From contig JALULO010000266.1 of NCBI GenBank assembly GCA_027056215.1, positions 1 through 20,622 on the forward strand: a stretch of 20,622 nucleotides of DNA, given 5' to 3'. Below are positions 5,904-14,356 of this stretch, piece by piece; within the stretch, counting starts at the first letter, position 1; every line of letters begins with the position of its first letter. The notes under the pieces are model-generated. The model had not been told where the DNA came from. It saw only the letters and a list, made by a program, of their open reading frames with translations, and did no database searches. The position numbers and the translations under genes were made by a program. The DNA comes from Campylobacterales bacterium. Lineage in GTDB: Bacteria > Campylobacterota > Campylobacteria > Campylobacterales > QNZT01.

Positions 5904-6248
5904 ATGAAAAAAGTTGTTTTATTAGCTAGTGCTGTTGTTGTCTTGTTTATGACGGGTTGTACACAAGAGACACAAAATAAACTGGGGCGTGCTATACAGA
6001 ATTGGACAGGTACAAATGGGATTTTAGAGGTTTATGCTGGCAATAAATTGGTAAAACGATTTATCAAAATCGATAAGATGTCTACAGCTACAAGTACTGA
6101 TGGTGATACAGATAGACCTTATCGTTTTGGATATGGCGTACTTGATGAAAATGATAATGGAGTTGTTGACAAAGGTGAGAAAAGAGTTTATTTTGAGGTG
6201 AGTGATTATTCTACTTCATATGTTTTTTATGAAAATCCACATCACTAG
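5904..6248 (+). CDS. Small lipoprotein with EF-hand-like loop, function unknown
   Basis: A 114-aa protein preceded by AAGGAG. Residues 1-19 are a lipoprotein signal with lipobox M-T-G-C (Cys19). The mature domain is about 95 residues, rich in Thr, Asp and Tyr. Residues 81-92, D-E-N-D-N-G-V-V-D-K-G-E, fit an EF-hand/dockerin-type calcium loop (acidic or Asn at positions 1, 3, 5, 9 and Glu at 12). I do not recognise the family. It is the first gene of the dapE-to-galU operon, 8 bases before dapE, which may be a shared promoter rather than a shared function. Calcium binding is an inference from the loop only. Confidence 0.75.
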   Translation: MKKVVLLASAVVVLFMTGCTQETQNKLGRAIQNWTGTNGILEVYAGNKLVKRFIKIDKMSTATSTDGDTDRPYRFGYGVLDENDNGVVDKGEKRVYFEVSDYSTSYVFYENPHH

Positions 6249-6256
6249 GTTCTTAA

Positions 6257-7351
6257 ATGGATTTAATTCCTTTATTTGATAAATTGCTTCGATATCGATC
6301 TATTACACCTGATGATGATGGTGCGATGGATTTTATCGAAGGCTATCTTGATGATTTTGAAACCATTTATATAGAAAAAGAAGGTGTTAAAAACCTCTTC
6401 ATGTACAAAAGATTTGGCTTAGGAGATCATCTTTGTTTTGCTGGTCATATCGATGTTGTACCTCCTGGTGATGGTTGGGAAAGTGAACCTTTTGAACCAC
6501 TTCATAAAGATGGTTATATCTATGCCCGTGGAACACAGGATATGAAGAGTGGGGTAGTGGCATTTTTAAAAGCTTGTAAAGATACCAGTGATTTTAAGGG
6601 TACACTTTCAGTTTTGTTGACAAGCGATGAAGAAGGTGATGCCAAATATGGCACTATTGAGATGATCAAGAAGTTGGATTCGCTTGGGTTCTTGCCCGAT
6701 TTTGTTATCGTTGCAGAACCTACATGCGAAAAGGTGTTTGGAGATGCAATTAAGATAGGGCGACGTGGTTCGATCAATGGTGTTATCGAAAAGATAGGTA
6801 TGCAAGGACATGTCGCTTATCCTGAAAAAGCAAAAAACCCTATCCATAAAGTTGCACAGGTATTGCCTCATATGGCAGGGGTCAATCTCGATGAAGGGGA
6901 TGAAAATTTTGCACCGAGTCAGTTTGTGATTACCGATATCCGTGCGGGTATGGAAGTGACCAATGTTACACCGGGTAAACTCAAAATGATGTTTAATGTC
7001 CGAAACTCCACAAAAACAACCAAAGAAGATGTAGAAACGTTTGTACATGAGTATTTTAAGGAGATGGATTATACACTGGTACTCAATCAGAGTGCTAAAC
7101 CATTTGTTACCAATCGAAACTCAAAAGTGGTACAAAAAATGCTTATAGCTATCAAAGATGTTACTGGAATAGATACAAAACTTTCTACAGCCGGTGGCAC
7201 GAGTGATGCGCGTTTTTTTGGTGAGTATGGTATAGATACGGTAGAGTTTGGTGTGCTTAATGACACGATTCATGCTCCCAATGAGCGAACATCTGAAGCT
7301 GAGGTAGAAGCACTGTATAAAGTGTTTTTCAAACTAATACAGAGATTTTAA
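6257..7351 (+). CDS. dapE: Succinyl-diaminopimelate desuccinylase
   Basis: A 364-aa cytosolic M20-family amidohydrolase that hydrolyses N-succinyl-LL-diaminopimelate in the succinylase branch of lysine and peptidoglycan-precursor synthesis. Dizinc site residues are all visible: H64 in H-I-D-V-V-P-P, bridging D95, catalytic E125 and ligand E126 in S-D-E-E-G, E154 in A-E-P-T, and H339 in T-I-H-A-P. The dimerisation lid domain lies in the middle, and G-G-T-S-D-A-R (313-319) is the carboxylate-binding stretch. Length matches the family. It is 8 bases after the lipoprotein gene and 10 before pgi, in an operon otherwise devoted to sugar and compatible-solute metabolism. Confidence 0.95.
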   Translation: MDLIPLFDKLLRYRSITPDDDGAMDFIEGYLDDFETIYIEKEGVKNLFMYKRFGLGDHLCFAGHIDVVPPGDGWESEPFEPLHKDGYIYARGTQDMKSGVVAFLKACKDTSDFKGTLSVLLTSDEEGDAKYGTIEMIKKLDSLGFLPDFVIVAEPTCEKVFGDAIKIGRRGSINGVIEKIGMQGHVAYPEKAKNPIHKVAQVLPHMAGVNLDEGDENFAPSQFVITDIRAGMEVTNVTPGKLKMMFNVRNSTKTTKEDVETFVHEYFKEMDYTLVLNQSAKPFVTNRNSKVVQKMLIAIKDVTGIDTKLSTAGGTSDARFFGEYGIDTVEFGVLNDTIHAPNERTSEAEVEALYKVFFKLIQRF

Positions 7352-7361
7352 AGGATGTTGT

Positions 7362-8612
7362 ATGATAAAAAATGAACTCTTCTTTCTCAAAGAAGCGAGT
7401 GAGCAAGAAGTTGAAAATGCGTATGATGCACTTTTCAAAGAGATGGATAGTGAAAGTATAGGTTATTATATATTGCCAGAGTCAGATATGATTCTAAAGA
7501 TCGAAGCTTTTATCGATAGTTATGATTTTAAAGCAAAAGGTATCAAAAATATCGTTGTGATCGGTATCGGTGGTTCATCGCTTGGTACACGGGCGATAGA
7601 TACACTGCTTTCTCATACGCCTCAGAGAAATAGTAGAAAGCTTATATTTATGGAAAATGTTGATCCCGTTGAAATAGAGCGTAATCTCAAAGATCTTGTT
7701 TATGAAGAGAGCTTTTTTATCATGATTTCAAAATCAGGTGGAACAATCGAAACAACTTCTCATGTCAAATATATCATAGATCGTTTTGATGCTCCTGTAG
7801 ATAGTGAACGTTTTAGAGACCATTTTGCATTTATCACAGATGAAGGATCACCATTAGATGCGTTTGGAGAAAAATGTGATGTACCATGTTTCCATATCCC
7901 GCAGAATGTAGGGGGAAGATTTTCTGTGCTTTCAGCAGTAGGGTTGTTGCCTTTGACGCTTTTGGGATATGATACCAGAGCACTTTTAGCAGGTGCAAAA
8001 GTTTACAAAGAGACATTTTTCGCAAAACAAGAGAGTGCATTGGTGCAAAAAGCGTATTATTATGCAAGGCATAGTAAAGATTTTCCGATCAATGTACTCT
8101 TTTCCTACTCGAGTGCTTTTAGTGCGTTCAATGATTGGTATGTGCAGCTTTGGGGTGAGTCACTTGGTAAGATCGATCAAACAGGTGCAAGTGTAGGTAT
8201 GACACCTGTTGGGATTATCGGTTCTATCGATCAGCACTCTTTTTTACAGCTTTTGATAGAAGGTCCAAAAGATAAGACGGTTACGATGATTAAAATCAAA
8301 GATTTTCAAAAGGCAACTGCTATCCCTGATGTAAAATTGCCCCAACTTGAAAAGACTGACTTTATCAATACCCATACGTTCAATGAACTTATCAATGCCC
8401 AGTGTGATGCGACTATGCAAAGTATCAAGGATCAGGGAATCAACGTAGATAGTATAGAGATTGAAAAACTTGATACTTATAATGTTGGATATATGATTAT
8501 GTATTATGAGATTTTGACATCTTTATGTGGTCATTTTTTAGGTGTCAATACCTATGACCAACCGGGCGTGGAGCTTGGTAAAGTGATCTTAAAGGAGAAA
8601 TTTGCAAAATAA
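7362..8612 (+). CDS. pgi: Glucose-6-phosphate isomerase (short form)
   Basis: A 416-aa enzyme that interconverts glucose-6-phosphate and fructose-6-phosphate. It is shorter than the roughly 550-aa enterobacterial Pgi, as in many campylobacterotes. Visible motifs are G-I-G-G-S-S-L-G (68-75), the phosphate-binding S-K-S-G-G-T-I-E-T (123-131), catalytic E266 in W-G-E-S-L-G-K, H292 in D-Q-H-S, and K407 in Q-P-G-V-E-L-G-K. AAAGGATG precedes the ATG. Its end overlaps the next gene by 11 bases, giving translational coupling. In this operon it would link gluconeogenic fructose-6-phosphate to the glucose phosphate pool that feeds UDP-glucose; a phosphoglucomutase is not in the window. Confidence 0.96.
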   Translation: MIKNELFFLKEASEQEVENAYDALFKEMDSESIGYYILPESDMILKIEAFIDSYDFKAKGIKNIVVIGIGGSSLGTRAIDTLLSHTPQRNSRKLIFMENVDPVEIERNLKDLVYEESFFIMISKSGGTIETTSHVKYIIDRFDAPVDSERFRDHFAFITDEGSPLDAFGEKCDVPCFHIPQNVGGRFSVLSAVGLLPLTLLGYDTRALLAGAKVYKETFFAKQESALVQKAYYYARHSKDFPINVLFSYSSAFSAFNDWYVQLWGESLGKIDQTGASVGMTPVGIIGSIDQHSFLQLLIEGPKDKTVTMIKIKDFQKATAIPDVKLPQLEKTDFINTHTFNELINAQCDATMQSIKDQGINVDSIEIEKLDTYNVGYMIMYYEILTSLCGHFLGVNTYDQPGVELGKVILKEKFAK

Positions 8613-9348
8613 TCGCACGGTTATTTTTACAGATTTAGATGGGAGTTTGCTAAATCATGGAGATTATAGTTTTTTAGAAGCACTTCCTATGTTAGAAAAG
8701 ATCAAAAAAGAGCATATTGATCTGATATTTACTACTAGTAAAACCAAAAAAGAGTGTGAGCTTTTACAAGAAAAGATGGGAATAGAAGCTCCTTTTATTG
8801 TTGAAAATGGTGCTTGTATTTATTATTATGATAATGATTCTTCTGAGTTACTTGGAAGAGCACATGAAGAGATTATCTCTTTTATCGATAAATACAAAGC
8901 GCGTTTTGGCATACGGGCGTTTAAAGATAGTAGTATCGAGGATATCGCTTACGCTACGGGTTTTTCTTACCAACAGGCAAAGTTGGCAAAACAAAGATTA
9001 TTTAGTGAACCATTTTTGATCGAAGATGAAGGAAATATCGAAGTTTTAAAAACCATTGCTGAGCATGAAGGCTTTAAAATCCTTAAAGGTGGCAGATTTT
9101 ATCATTGTGTCGGGGCAGGGCAAGATAAGGGAATAGCAGTGAAAAGAGCTTTAAAGCGTTATGAAGGATATCGAAGTATCGCACTGGGTGACAATTTTAA
9201 TGATATTGCAATGCTTGAATCGGTGGATATTCCTATCTTAATTCCACGATTTGAAGGAGATTATATCCCTCTTGATTTACCAAATCTAATAAAAGCACCC
9301 TATAAAGGAAGTTTAGGCTGGAATGAAGCCTTAAAACAGGTACTTTGA
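8602..9348 (+). CDS. gpgP: Glucosyl-/mannosyl-3-phosphoglycerate phosphatase (HAD)
   Basis: A 248-aa HAD-superfamily IIB phosphatase of the MpgP type, starting at TTG 8602 with AAAGGAG upstream and no better in-frame start. Motif I is D11-L-D13-G, motif II T-T-S at 44-46, motif III Lys176, motif IV G-D-N-F-N-D (196-201). G-G-R-F-Y-H (163-168) is the substrate-cap signature of MpgP. It would remove phosphate from glucosyl-3-phosphoglycerate made by the GT81 synthase two genes downstream. Both glucosyl and mannosyl versions share this fold; glucosyl is favoured because the synthase is GT81 rather than GT55 and galU is in the operon. It overlaps pgi by 11 bases. Confidence 0.87.
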   Translation: MQNNRTVIFTDLDGSLLNHGDYSFLEALPMLEKIKKEHIDLIFTTSKTKKECELLQEKMGIEAPFIVENGACIYYYDNDSSELLGRAHEEIISFIDKYKARFGIRAFKDSSIEDIAYATGFSYQQAKLAKQRLFSEPFLIEDEGNIEVLKTIAEHEGFKILKGGRFYHCVGAGQDKGIAVKRALKRYEGYRSIALGDNFNDIAMLESVDIPILIPRFEGDYIPLDLPNLIKAPYKGSLGWNEALKQVL

Positions 9349-9349
9349 T

Positions 9350-10561
9350 ATGAATCACAAAGCCAATGCCAAAATACTTTTTCAAAAAGGGCTAGAGGCA
9401 GTACAACCTCAAAATTTGCTTTATGAACACAAACTTCTTGAAGATAAAAAGATAACACTCCTTGGATCAGGCAAAGCTTCTGTTGAAATGGCAAAAGCGT
9501 TTATGGAAAAAAATGCACAACAGGTTAAGAAGGCTTTTGTTGTGTCAAATTATTATGAAGATATTGAGGGTTTAGACGTTTGTGTCAGTTCACATCCAAC
9601 ACCCTCTTTGCGAAGTATCACTTCTGCTAAACGTTTAAGAGAAACACTTTCTAGCTTGGGAGAAGAAGAGGTTTTTGTCTATATGCTCTCAGGTGGTACT
9701 TCTGCCATGATTGAAGAGCCAATTGAACCTATAACGATGGAGGAGTTTGAAAAAACAACGGCATTGTTACTGCAAACGCTAGCTTCTATTGATGAAATCA
9801 ATATTGTGCGTAAGCATCTCTCACTTGTCAAAGGGGGTAGGTTGGGATATTGTACCAAGGCTTTGGGTGTTGTTTTCGTGATCAGTGATGTGATAGGTGA
9901 TGATCTTGAAGCGATTGGCTCTGCTCCATTGTATTGCGATAGCTCTTCATGTGCAGATGCAAAAGCTATTTTGTTAAAATATGATTTATGGAAAAAAGTT
10001 TCCAAAAGTATCCAAAATGTAATCGACGTATGTCATCATGAAAGTCCAAAAGTACCAAATCCCAAGATTAAGCATACGATTGTTGCGTCAAATATCTTAT
10101 GTTTACAAGCGATACAAAAAGAGGCTTTTGCTATGGGGTATGATGCCAAAATCATAACAGATGAGATATCTGGAAATGTTCGTGATGTTGCAAAAAAGAT
10201 TCTACAAAATAGTAGAGATTTACAAAGTGACAAACCTTTGTGTTTACTTTTTGGTGGTGAGAGTACTGTGGAGGTTACAGGAAGGGGTAAAGGTGGACGA
10301 AATCAGGAACTTTGCCTTTGGGTGCTTAAAGAACTAAAAGAGGATGAAAATATTACGTTTTTGAGTGCTGGAACAGATGGGATAGATGGTATGAGTGATG
10401 CTGCCGGTGCGGTGGTAAATAGGGATGATTTACATGAAAATATCAACTATTATTTGCAAAACAACGATTCGTATCATTACCATAAACGCTATAATGGTGC
10501 AATTGTCACAGGAAAAAGTGGAACAAATGTGATGGATGTCATGATGGTGATAAAGGAATAA
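9350..10561 (+). CDS. Class II glycerate 2-kinase (DUF4147/MOFRL)
   Basis: A 403-aa kinase that phosphorylates D-glycerate, in this family normally to 2-phosphoglycerate. The N-terminal DUF4147 domain includes G-S-G-K-A (39-43) with the conserved Lys and L-S-G-G-T-S-A (113-119). The C-terminal MOFRL domain includes F-G-G-E-S-T-V (301-307), G-R-G-K-G-G-R-N-Q-E (311-320) and S-A-G-T-D-G-I-D-G (339-347). Length fits the family. The start is one base after the gpgP stop and the stop is 2 bases before the synthase start, so it is tightly coupled. In context it would salvage glycerate released from glucosylglycerate by the phosphorylase two genes downstream. Confidence 0.9.
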   Translation: MNHKANAKILFQKGLEAVQPQNLLYEHKLLEDKKITLLGSGKASVEMAKAFMEKNAQQVKKAFVVSNYYEDIEGLDVCVSSHPTPSLRSITSAKRLRETLSSLGEEEVFVYMLSGGTSAMIEEPIEPITMEEFEKTTALLLQTLASIDEINIVRKHLSLVKGGRLGYCTKALGVVFVISDVIGDDLEAIGSAPLYCDSSSCADAKAILLKYDLWKKVSKSIQNVIDVCHHESPKVPNPKIKHTIVASNILCLQAIQKEAFAMGYDAKIITDEISGNVRDVAKKILQNSRDLQSDKPLCLLFGGESTVEVTGRGKGGRNQELCLWVLKELKEDENITFLSAGTDGIDGMSDAAGAVVNRDDLHENINYYLQNNDSYHYHKRYNGAIVTGKSGTNVMDVMMVIKE

Positions 10562-10563
10562 AT

Positions 10564-11772
10564 ATGTCAGATTTTTTTCAAAATGGTGTTATAACAACGA
10601 TACCAAGACTTGGTAGTCGAAGTATCGAAGATATGGAAAAAGAGTTAGTCAAGCTTGCCAAACGACGTAATATGGTTTTAGTGCTTCCTGCCCTTTATAG
10701 TGAGTTTGAAACATCTGCTATGAAAACTATTGTAGAAGAACTTCAAAAAGTGAACTATCTTTATCGCATCGTTTTGGGACTCGATGGTGCGACTGAAAAA
10801 CAGTTTAAATATGTAAAAGATTTTATGTCTACACTGCCTACAAAAGTGGATGTGATCTGGAATGATGGACCTCGTATCAAAGCTTTGAAAGATGAGCTGT
10901 CAAATGCAGGATTTGAAAGTACAAATATTCGTGGAAAAGGGCTAAATGTCTGGATGATGTTAGGATATATCTTATCTGATCAAGATGCGTATGCTATCGC
11001 TGTTCATGATTGTGATATCGTTAACTATACTAGAGAGATACCTGCAAGACTGTTTTATCCCATTATCCACCCTGGTTTTGATTTTGAGTTTAACAAAGGT
11101 TTTTATGCAAGAGTCACAGATAAAGTACATGGACGTGCGACGCGGCTTTTTTATACACCGCTTTTAAAATCGTTAGAGCGTATCTTTGGGAAAAATAGAT
11201 ATCTTGATTATATGGGTAGTTTTCGGTATGCGCTTTCAGGAGAGTTCGCATTTATTCGTACTCTTGCACGAGGTATTCGTATCTCTCCTACTTGGGGATT
11301 GGAAGTTTCTACACTGAGTGAAGTGTATAAAAATACCTCAAAAAAGAGGATTTGTCAGTCAGAAATCATGTCTACATATGAACATAAACATCAAGATTTA
11401 GGAGCAGAAGCAGCGGGTGGTGTTTCAAAAATGACCAAAGAAATAGCTGAGACGATTTTCAGGATCATGAGTCAAATGGGTGTTACATTTTCGAGTGCAA
11501 AATTTAATGCTCTTTTGACAACTTACTATGAAGAAGCCCAACGTGCTATCGCCCAGTATAGTGTTATTTCTGAGGTAAATGGACTTTGTTACGATAGACA
11601 AAAAGAGTTAGAAGCTATCAAAGAGTTTACCCAAGCTTTAAGAGTTGCAAATGAAGAATTTAACCGTGATCCTATGGGTATACCTTCGCTTTCTGCTTGG
11701 ACAGCAGTACGTTCAGTTTTACCAAATTTTACGTATAAATTTAATGAAGCAGTTAGGTTGGATAATGCCTGA
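10564..11772 (+). CDS. gpgS: Glucosyl-3-phosphoglycerate synthase (GT81)
   Basis: A 402-aa glycosyltransferase of the GpgS type that joins glucose from an NDP-glucose to 3-phosphoglycerate, the first step of glucosylglycerate synthesis. It has a GT-A fold: I-V-L-G-L-D-G (69-75) in the nucleotide-binding half, R-G-K-G (123-126), then the metal-binding D149-C-D151 in A-V-H-D-C-D-I. G-R-A-T-R-L (190-195) and E-H-K-H (273-276, with a likely metal-ligand His) match family landmarks. A helical C-terminal extension follows, containing a conserved-looking L-S-A-W-T (376-380). Neighbours encode the matching phosphatase and galU. UDP- versus GDP-glucose preference cannot be read directly; UDP-glucose is inferred from galU. 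Its end overlaps the next start by 8 bases. Confidence 0.9.
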   Translation: MSDFFQNGVITTIPRLGSRSIEDMEKELVKLAKRRNMVLVLPALYSEFETSAMKTIVEELQKVNYLYRIVLGLDGATEKQFKYVKDFMSTLPTKVDVIWNDGPRIKALKDELSNAGFESTNIRGKGLNVWMMLGYILSDQDAYAIAVHDCDIVNYTREIPARLFYPIIHPGFDFEFNKGFYARVTDKVHGRATRLFYTPLLKSLERIFGKNRYLDYMGSFRYALSGEFAFIRTLARGIRISPTWGLEVSTLSEVYKNTSKKRICQSEIMSTYEHKHQDLGAEAAGGVSKMTKEIAETIFRIMSQMGVTFSSAKFNALLTTYYEEAQRAIAQYSVISEVNGLCYDRQKELEAIKEFTQALRVANEEFNRDPMGIPSLSAWTAVRSVLPNFTYKFNEAVRLDNA

Positions 11773-13489
11773 ATCGTTAACAGAAATTTTTGTAAGACTT
11801 GTAACATTGTATGGGAAAGATGATGCTAAATTAGCCTTAGAAAAGATAAAAAGTTTGGTTGAAAATTATCGTCACAAAATCACACATGTGCCCTATAAGT
11901 TGAGTCAGGAAGATATGATTTTGATTACCTATGGAGATCAGGTTGTACGTGTGGATGAAGAGCCTTTGGTAACATTAAAATACTTTTTAGATTCTCATGT
12001 AAAAGATGTGATAAATACAGTGCATATACTACCTTTTTATCCTTATTCTTCAGACGATGGATTTTCCGTGATTGATTATAAAGATGTATCTCCGCGTATG
12101 GGATCATGGAGAGATATTCAAGCACTTCGTGGAGAATATCGTTTGATGTTTGATGGTGTGATCAATCATATTTCACAGTATTCTTATTGGTTTAAAAGTT
12201 TTTTAGAAAATGAGGAAAAATATAAGAATTTTTTTATTGATATGGACCCTTCAACTGATTTGTCAAAAGTTGTGCGACCTCGTACGTTGCCATTGTTGCA
12301 TGAATATCAAGATAGTGAAGAAAAAATACGTTACATCTGGACAACTTTTAGTAAAGATCAAGTTGATCTTAATTATGCAAATTATAAAGTTTTACTAGCT
12401 GTTTTGGATGCATTGTTTTTTTATGTACAACAAGGTGCAACGATTCTTAGACTTGATGCGATCGCGTTTGTATGGAAAGAGATAGGAACAAATTGTATAC
12501 ATTTGCCCCAGACACATGAACTGATACAATTAATGTGTGAAGTGTTACATCTTGTTTCTCCTGAGTTAATCATCATTACTGAAACAAATGTTCCACATAC
12601 TGAAAATATTTCTTATTTTGGAAATGGCAGAAATGAAGCACAGATGGTTTATAACTTTGCACTTCCTCCACTTCTGGCTCATACTATTTTAAAAGAGGAT
12701 ACAAGCGTACTTACAAAATGGGCACAAGAGCTCTCTTTACCAAGCAATCAGGTTTGTTTTTTTAACTTTACAGCAAGCCATGATGGGTGCGGCTTGAGAC
12801 CGGTTAGTGAATTGTTAACAAAAAGTGATGTAGACGATTTGATACAAATTGTTGAGAAACGAGGTGGTTTTGTATCGTACCGAGCAACTAAAGAAGGAAG
12901 TAGAAGTCCTTATGAATTAAATGCTAGCTATATTGATATTATTTCGGATTCAAAAGAGAGTAATCATATACGTGCAAAAAAGATGTTGTTGACTCAGTCA
13001 GTAGCTTTAGTTATGCCTGGGGTTCCTGGAATTTATTTTCATTCACTTGTTGGATCACAAAGTGATACAGATGCGGTTAGGAAAACTGCTATTTACCGTT
13101 CTATTAATAGAGAAAAGTTAAACTATGTATTTCTTTGTGAAGAATTGAATGAACCTGGAAATTTACGTGCAATGATTTATCGTAGTTATAAAAAACTACT
13201 TTCCATTCGTAGACGTGAAAAAGTATTTTATCCATATTCTGGATTTTCATTTCCTGATTTTGGTAAAGATGTCTTCGCTATTCAAAGAGAGTGTAAAGAG
13301 ACAGAAGAAAATTTTTTGGCATTGCATAATTTTTCTAACAAGACGATATTATGTAATATATCAAATTTTAAGATATCATATGCCATTGAATTAATATCGT
13401 ATAAAGTAATTGCAAATGATTATATTGAAATATTGCCTTATGATATAAAGTGGATCAAATATAAGAAGGAAGAAAATGAAAATCAGTAA
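11765..13489 (+). CDS. GH13_18 phosphorylase, probable glucosylglycerate phosphorylase
   Basis: A 574-aa sucrose-phosphorylase-type enzyme, read from ATG 11765, which overlaps the gpgS stop; a longer frame from 11645 would run inside gpgS and add a non-homologous leader. Catalytic residues are nucleophile D231 in R-L-D-A-I-A-F-V-W-K-E, acid/base E273 in T-E-T-N-V-P-H, and stabiliser D340 in S-H-D-G. P-F-Y-P-Y-S-S-D-D-G-F-S (90-101) is diagnostic of GH13_18. This subfamily includes sucrose, sucrose-6'-phosphate, glucosylglycerol and glucosylglycerate phosphorylases. The last is favoured because gpgS, gpgP and glycerate kinase flank it: products would be glucose-1-phosphate for galU and glycerate for the kinase. 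Acceptor specificity is inferred from context only. The last 100 residues are markedly AT-rich in codon use. Confidence 0.85.
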   Translation: MPESLTEIFVRLVTLYGKDDAKLALEKIKSLVENYRHKITHVPYKLSQEDMILITYGDQVVRVDEEPLVTLKYFLDSHVKDVINTVHILPFYPYSSDDGFSVIDYKDVSPRMGSWRDIQALRGEYRLMFDGVINHISQYSYWFKSFLENEEKYKNFFIDMDPSTDLSKVVRPRTLPLLHEYQDSEEKIRYIWTTFSKDQVDLNYANYKVLLAVLDALFFYVQQGATILRLDAIAFVWKEIGTNCIHLPQTHELIQLMCEVLHLVSPELIIITETNVPHTENISYFGNGRNEAQMVYNFALPPLLAHTILKEDTSVLTKWAQELSLPSNQVCFFNFTASHDGCGLRPVSELLTKSDVDDLIQIVEKRGGFVSYRATKEGSRSPYELNASYIDIISDSKESNHIRAKKMLLTQSVALVMPGVPGIYFHSLVGSQSDTDAVRKTAIYRSINREKLNYVFLCEELNEPGNLRAMIYRSYKKLLSIRRREKVFYPYSGFSFPDFGKDVFAIQRECKETEENFLALHNFSNKTILCNISNFKISYAIELISYKVIANDYIEILPYDIKWIKYKKEENENQ

Positions 13490-14312
13490 ATGCTTATTTC
13501 CTGCGGCTGGTTATGGCACAAGGTTCTTACCCGTAACAAAAGCGATGCCTAAAGAGATGTTACCTATTTTAACAAAGCCATTGATTCAGTATGGTGTAGA
13601 AGAAGCGGTAGAAGCTGGTTTGGATACAATGGCGATTATCACAGGTCGTGGTAAAAGAGCAATAGAAGATCATTTTGATATATCATATGAATTAGAGCAT
13701 CAAATCAAAGGAAGTTCAAAAGAGCATTTACTAGATGAGATTCGTTCATTGATCTCAAAATGTACATTTACCTATACACGTCAGATTGAGATGAAAGGTC
13801 TTGGTGATGCGATATTTAAAGGAAAAGTTTTAATAGGTCGTGAACCTTTTGCCGTGATCTTGGCCGATGATTTATGTATCAATGAAGATGGAAATGGTGT
13901 ACTTTCTCAAATGATTACACTTTACCAAAAATACAAATGTTCTATTGTCGCTATCATGGAAGTACCAAAAGAAGAGACATATAAATATGGGGTTATTGAA
14001 GGTAAAGAGATTGAAGATGGTGTTTATATGGTTTCAAATATGGTAGAAAAACCTGAGCCGAGTGAAGCTCCGTCAAATCTTGCTATCATCGGTCGCTATA
14101 TCTTAACTCCTGATATTTTTGATATCATCAATAAAACTAAACCTGGGAAAAATGGGGAAATACAAATCACAGATGCGTTGATGTCAATGGCGCAAAAAGG
14201 GATGGTACTAGCTTGTAGATTTAAAGGAAAAAGATTTGATTGCGGAAGTGTAGATGGCTATGTAGAAGCGACAAATCATTTATATGCTTTAGAAAAAGAT
14301 AAGCACATATAA
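13476..14312 (+). CDS. galU: UTP-glucose-1-phosphate uridylyltransferase
   Basis: A 278-aa nucleotidyltransferase that makes UDP-glucose from glucose-1-phosphate and UTP. The N-terminal A-A-G-Y-G-T-R-F-L-P (10-19) with K-A-M-P-K-E-M-L-P (22-30) is the nucleotide-binding signature. L-A-D-D (129-132) binds Mg, V-E-K-P (190-193) carries the sugar-phosphate-contacting Lys, and G-E-I-Q-I-T-D-A (227-234) is typical. Length fits bacterial GalU. It overlaps the phosphorylase by 14 bases, with AGGAAG before the ATG. As last gene of the operon it both supplies UDP-glucose to the synthase and can reuse glucose-1-phosphate from the phosphorylase. It may also serve envelope sugar synthesis. Confidence 0.95.
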   Translation: MKISKCLFPAAGYGTRFLPVTKAMPKEMLPILTKPLIQYGVEEAVEAGLDTMAIITGRGKRAIEDHFDISYELEHQIKGSSKEHLLDEIRSLISKCTFTYTRQIEMKGLGDAIFKGKVLIGREPFAVILADDLCINEDGNGVLSQMITLYQKYKCSIVAIMEVPKEETYKYGVIEGKEIEDGVYMVSNMVEKPEPSEAPSNLAIIGRYILTPDIFDIINKTKPGKNGEIQITDALMSMAQKGMVLACRFKGKRFDCGSVDGYVEATNHLYALEKDKHI

Positions 14313-14349
14313 AACGAAGATATCATAAAAATGGTATCTTCGTTTTTTT
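14311..14349 (+). terminator. Strong terminator after galU
   Basis: A 14-bp stem with one G-U pair (14311-14324 with 14333-14346), 8-nt loop and a run of seven T at 14343-14349. It ends the glucosylglycerate operon and may also act for the convergent outer-membrane gene. Confidence 0.85.
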
Positions 14350-14356
14350 GTTAAGG

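Noticed and set aside
11645..11764. Longer N-terminus for the GH13_18 phosphorylase
   Set aside because: The extension lies wholly inside gpgS in another frame and has no GH13 homology; ATG 11765 gives a normal length and stop-start overlap.
8602..14312. Mannosylglycerate rather than glucosylglycerate pathway
   Set aside because: The synthase has GT81/GpgS features rather than GT55 MpgS, and galU (UDP-glucose) is in the operon, whereas no GDP-mannose gene is present. The phosphatase alone cannot decide.
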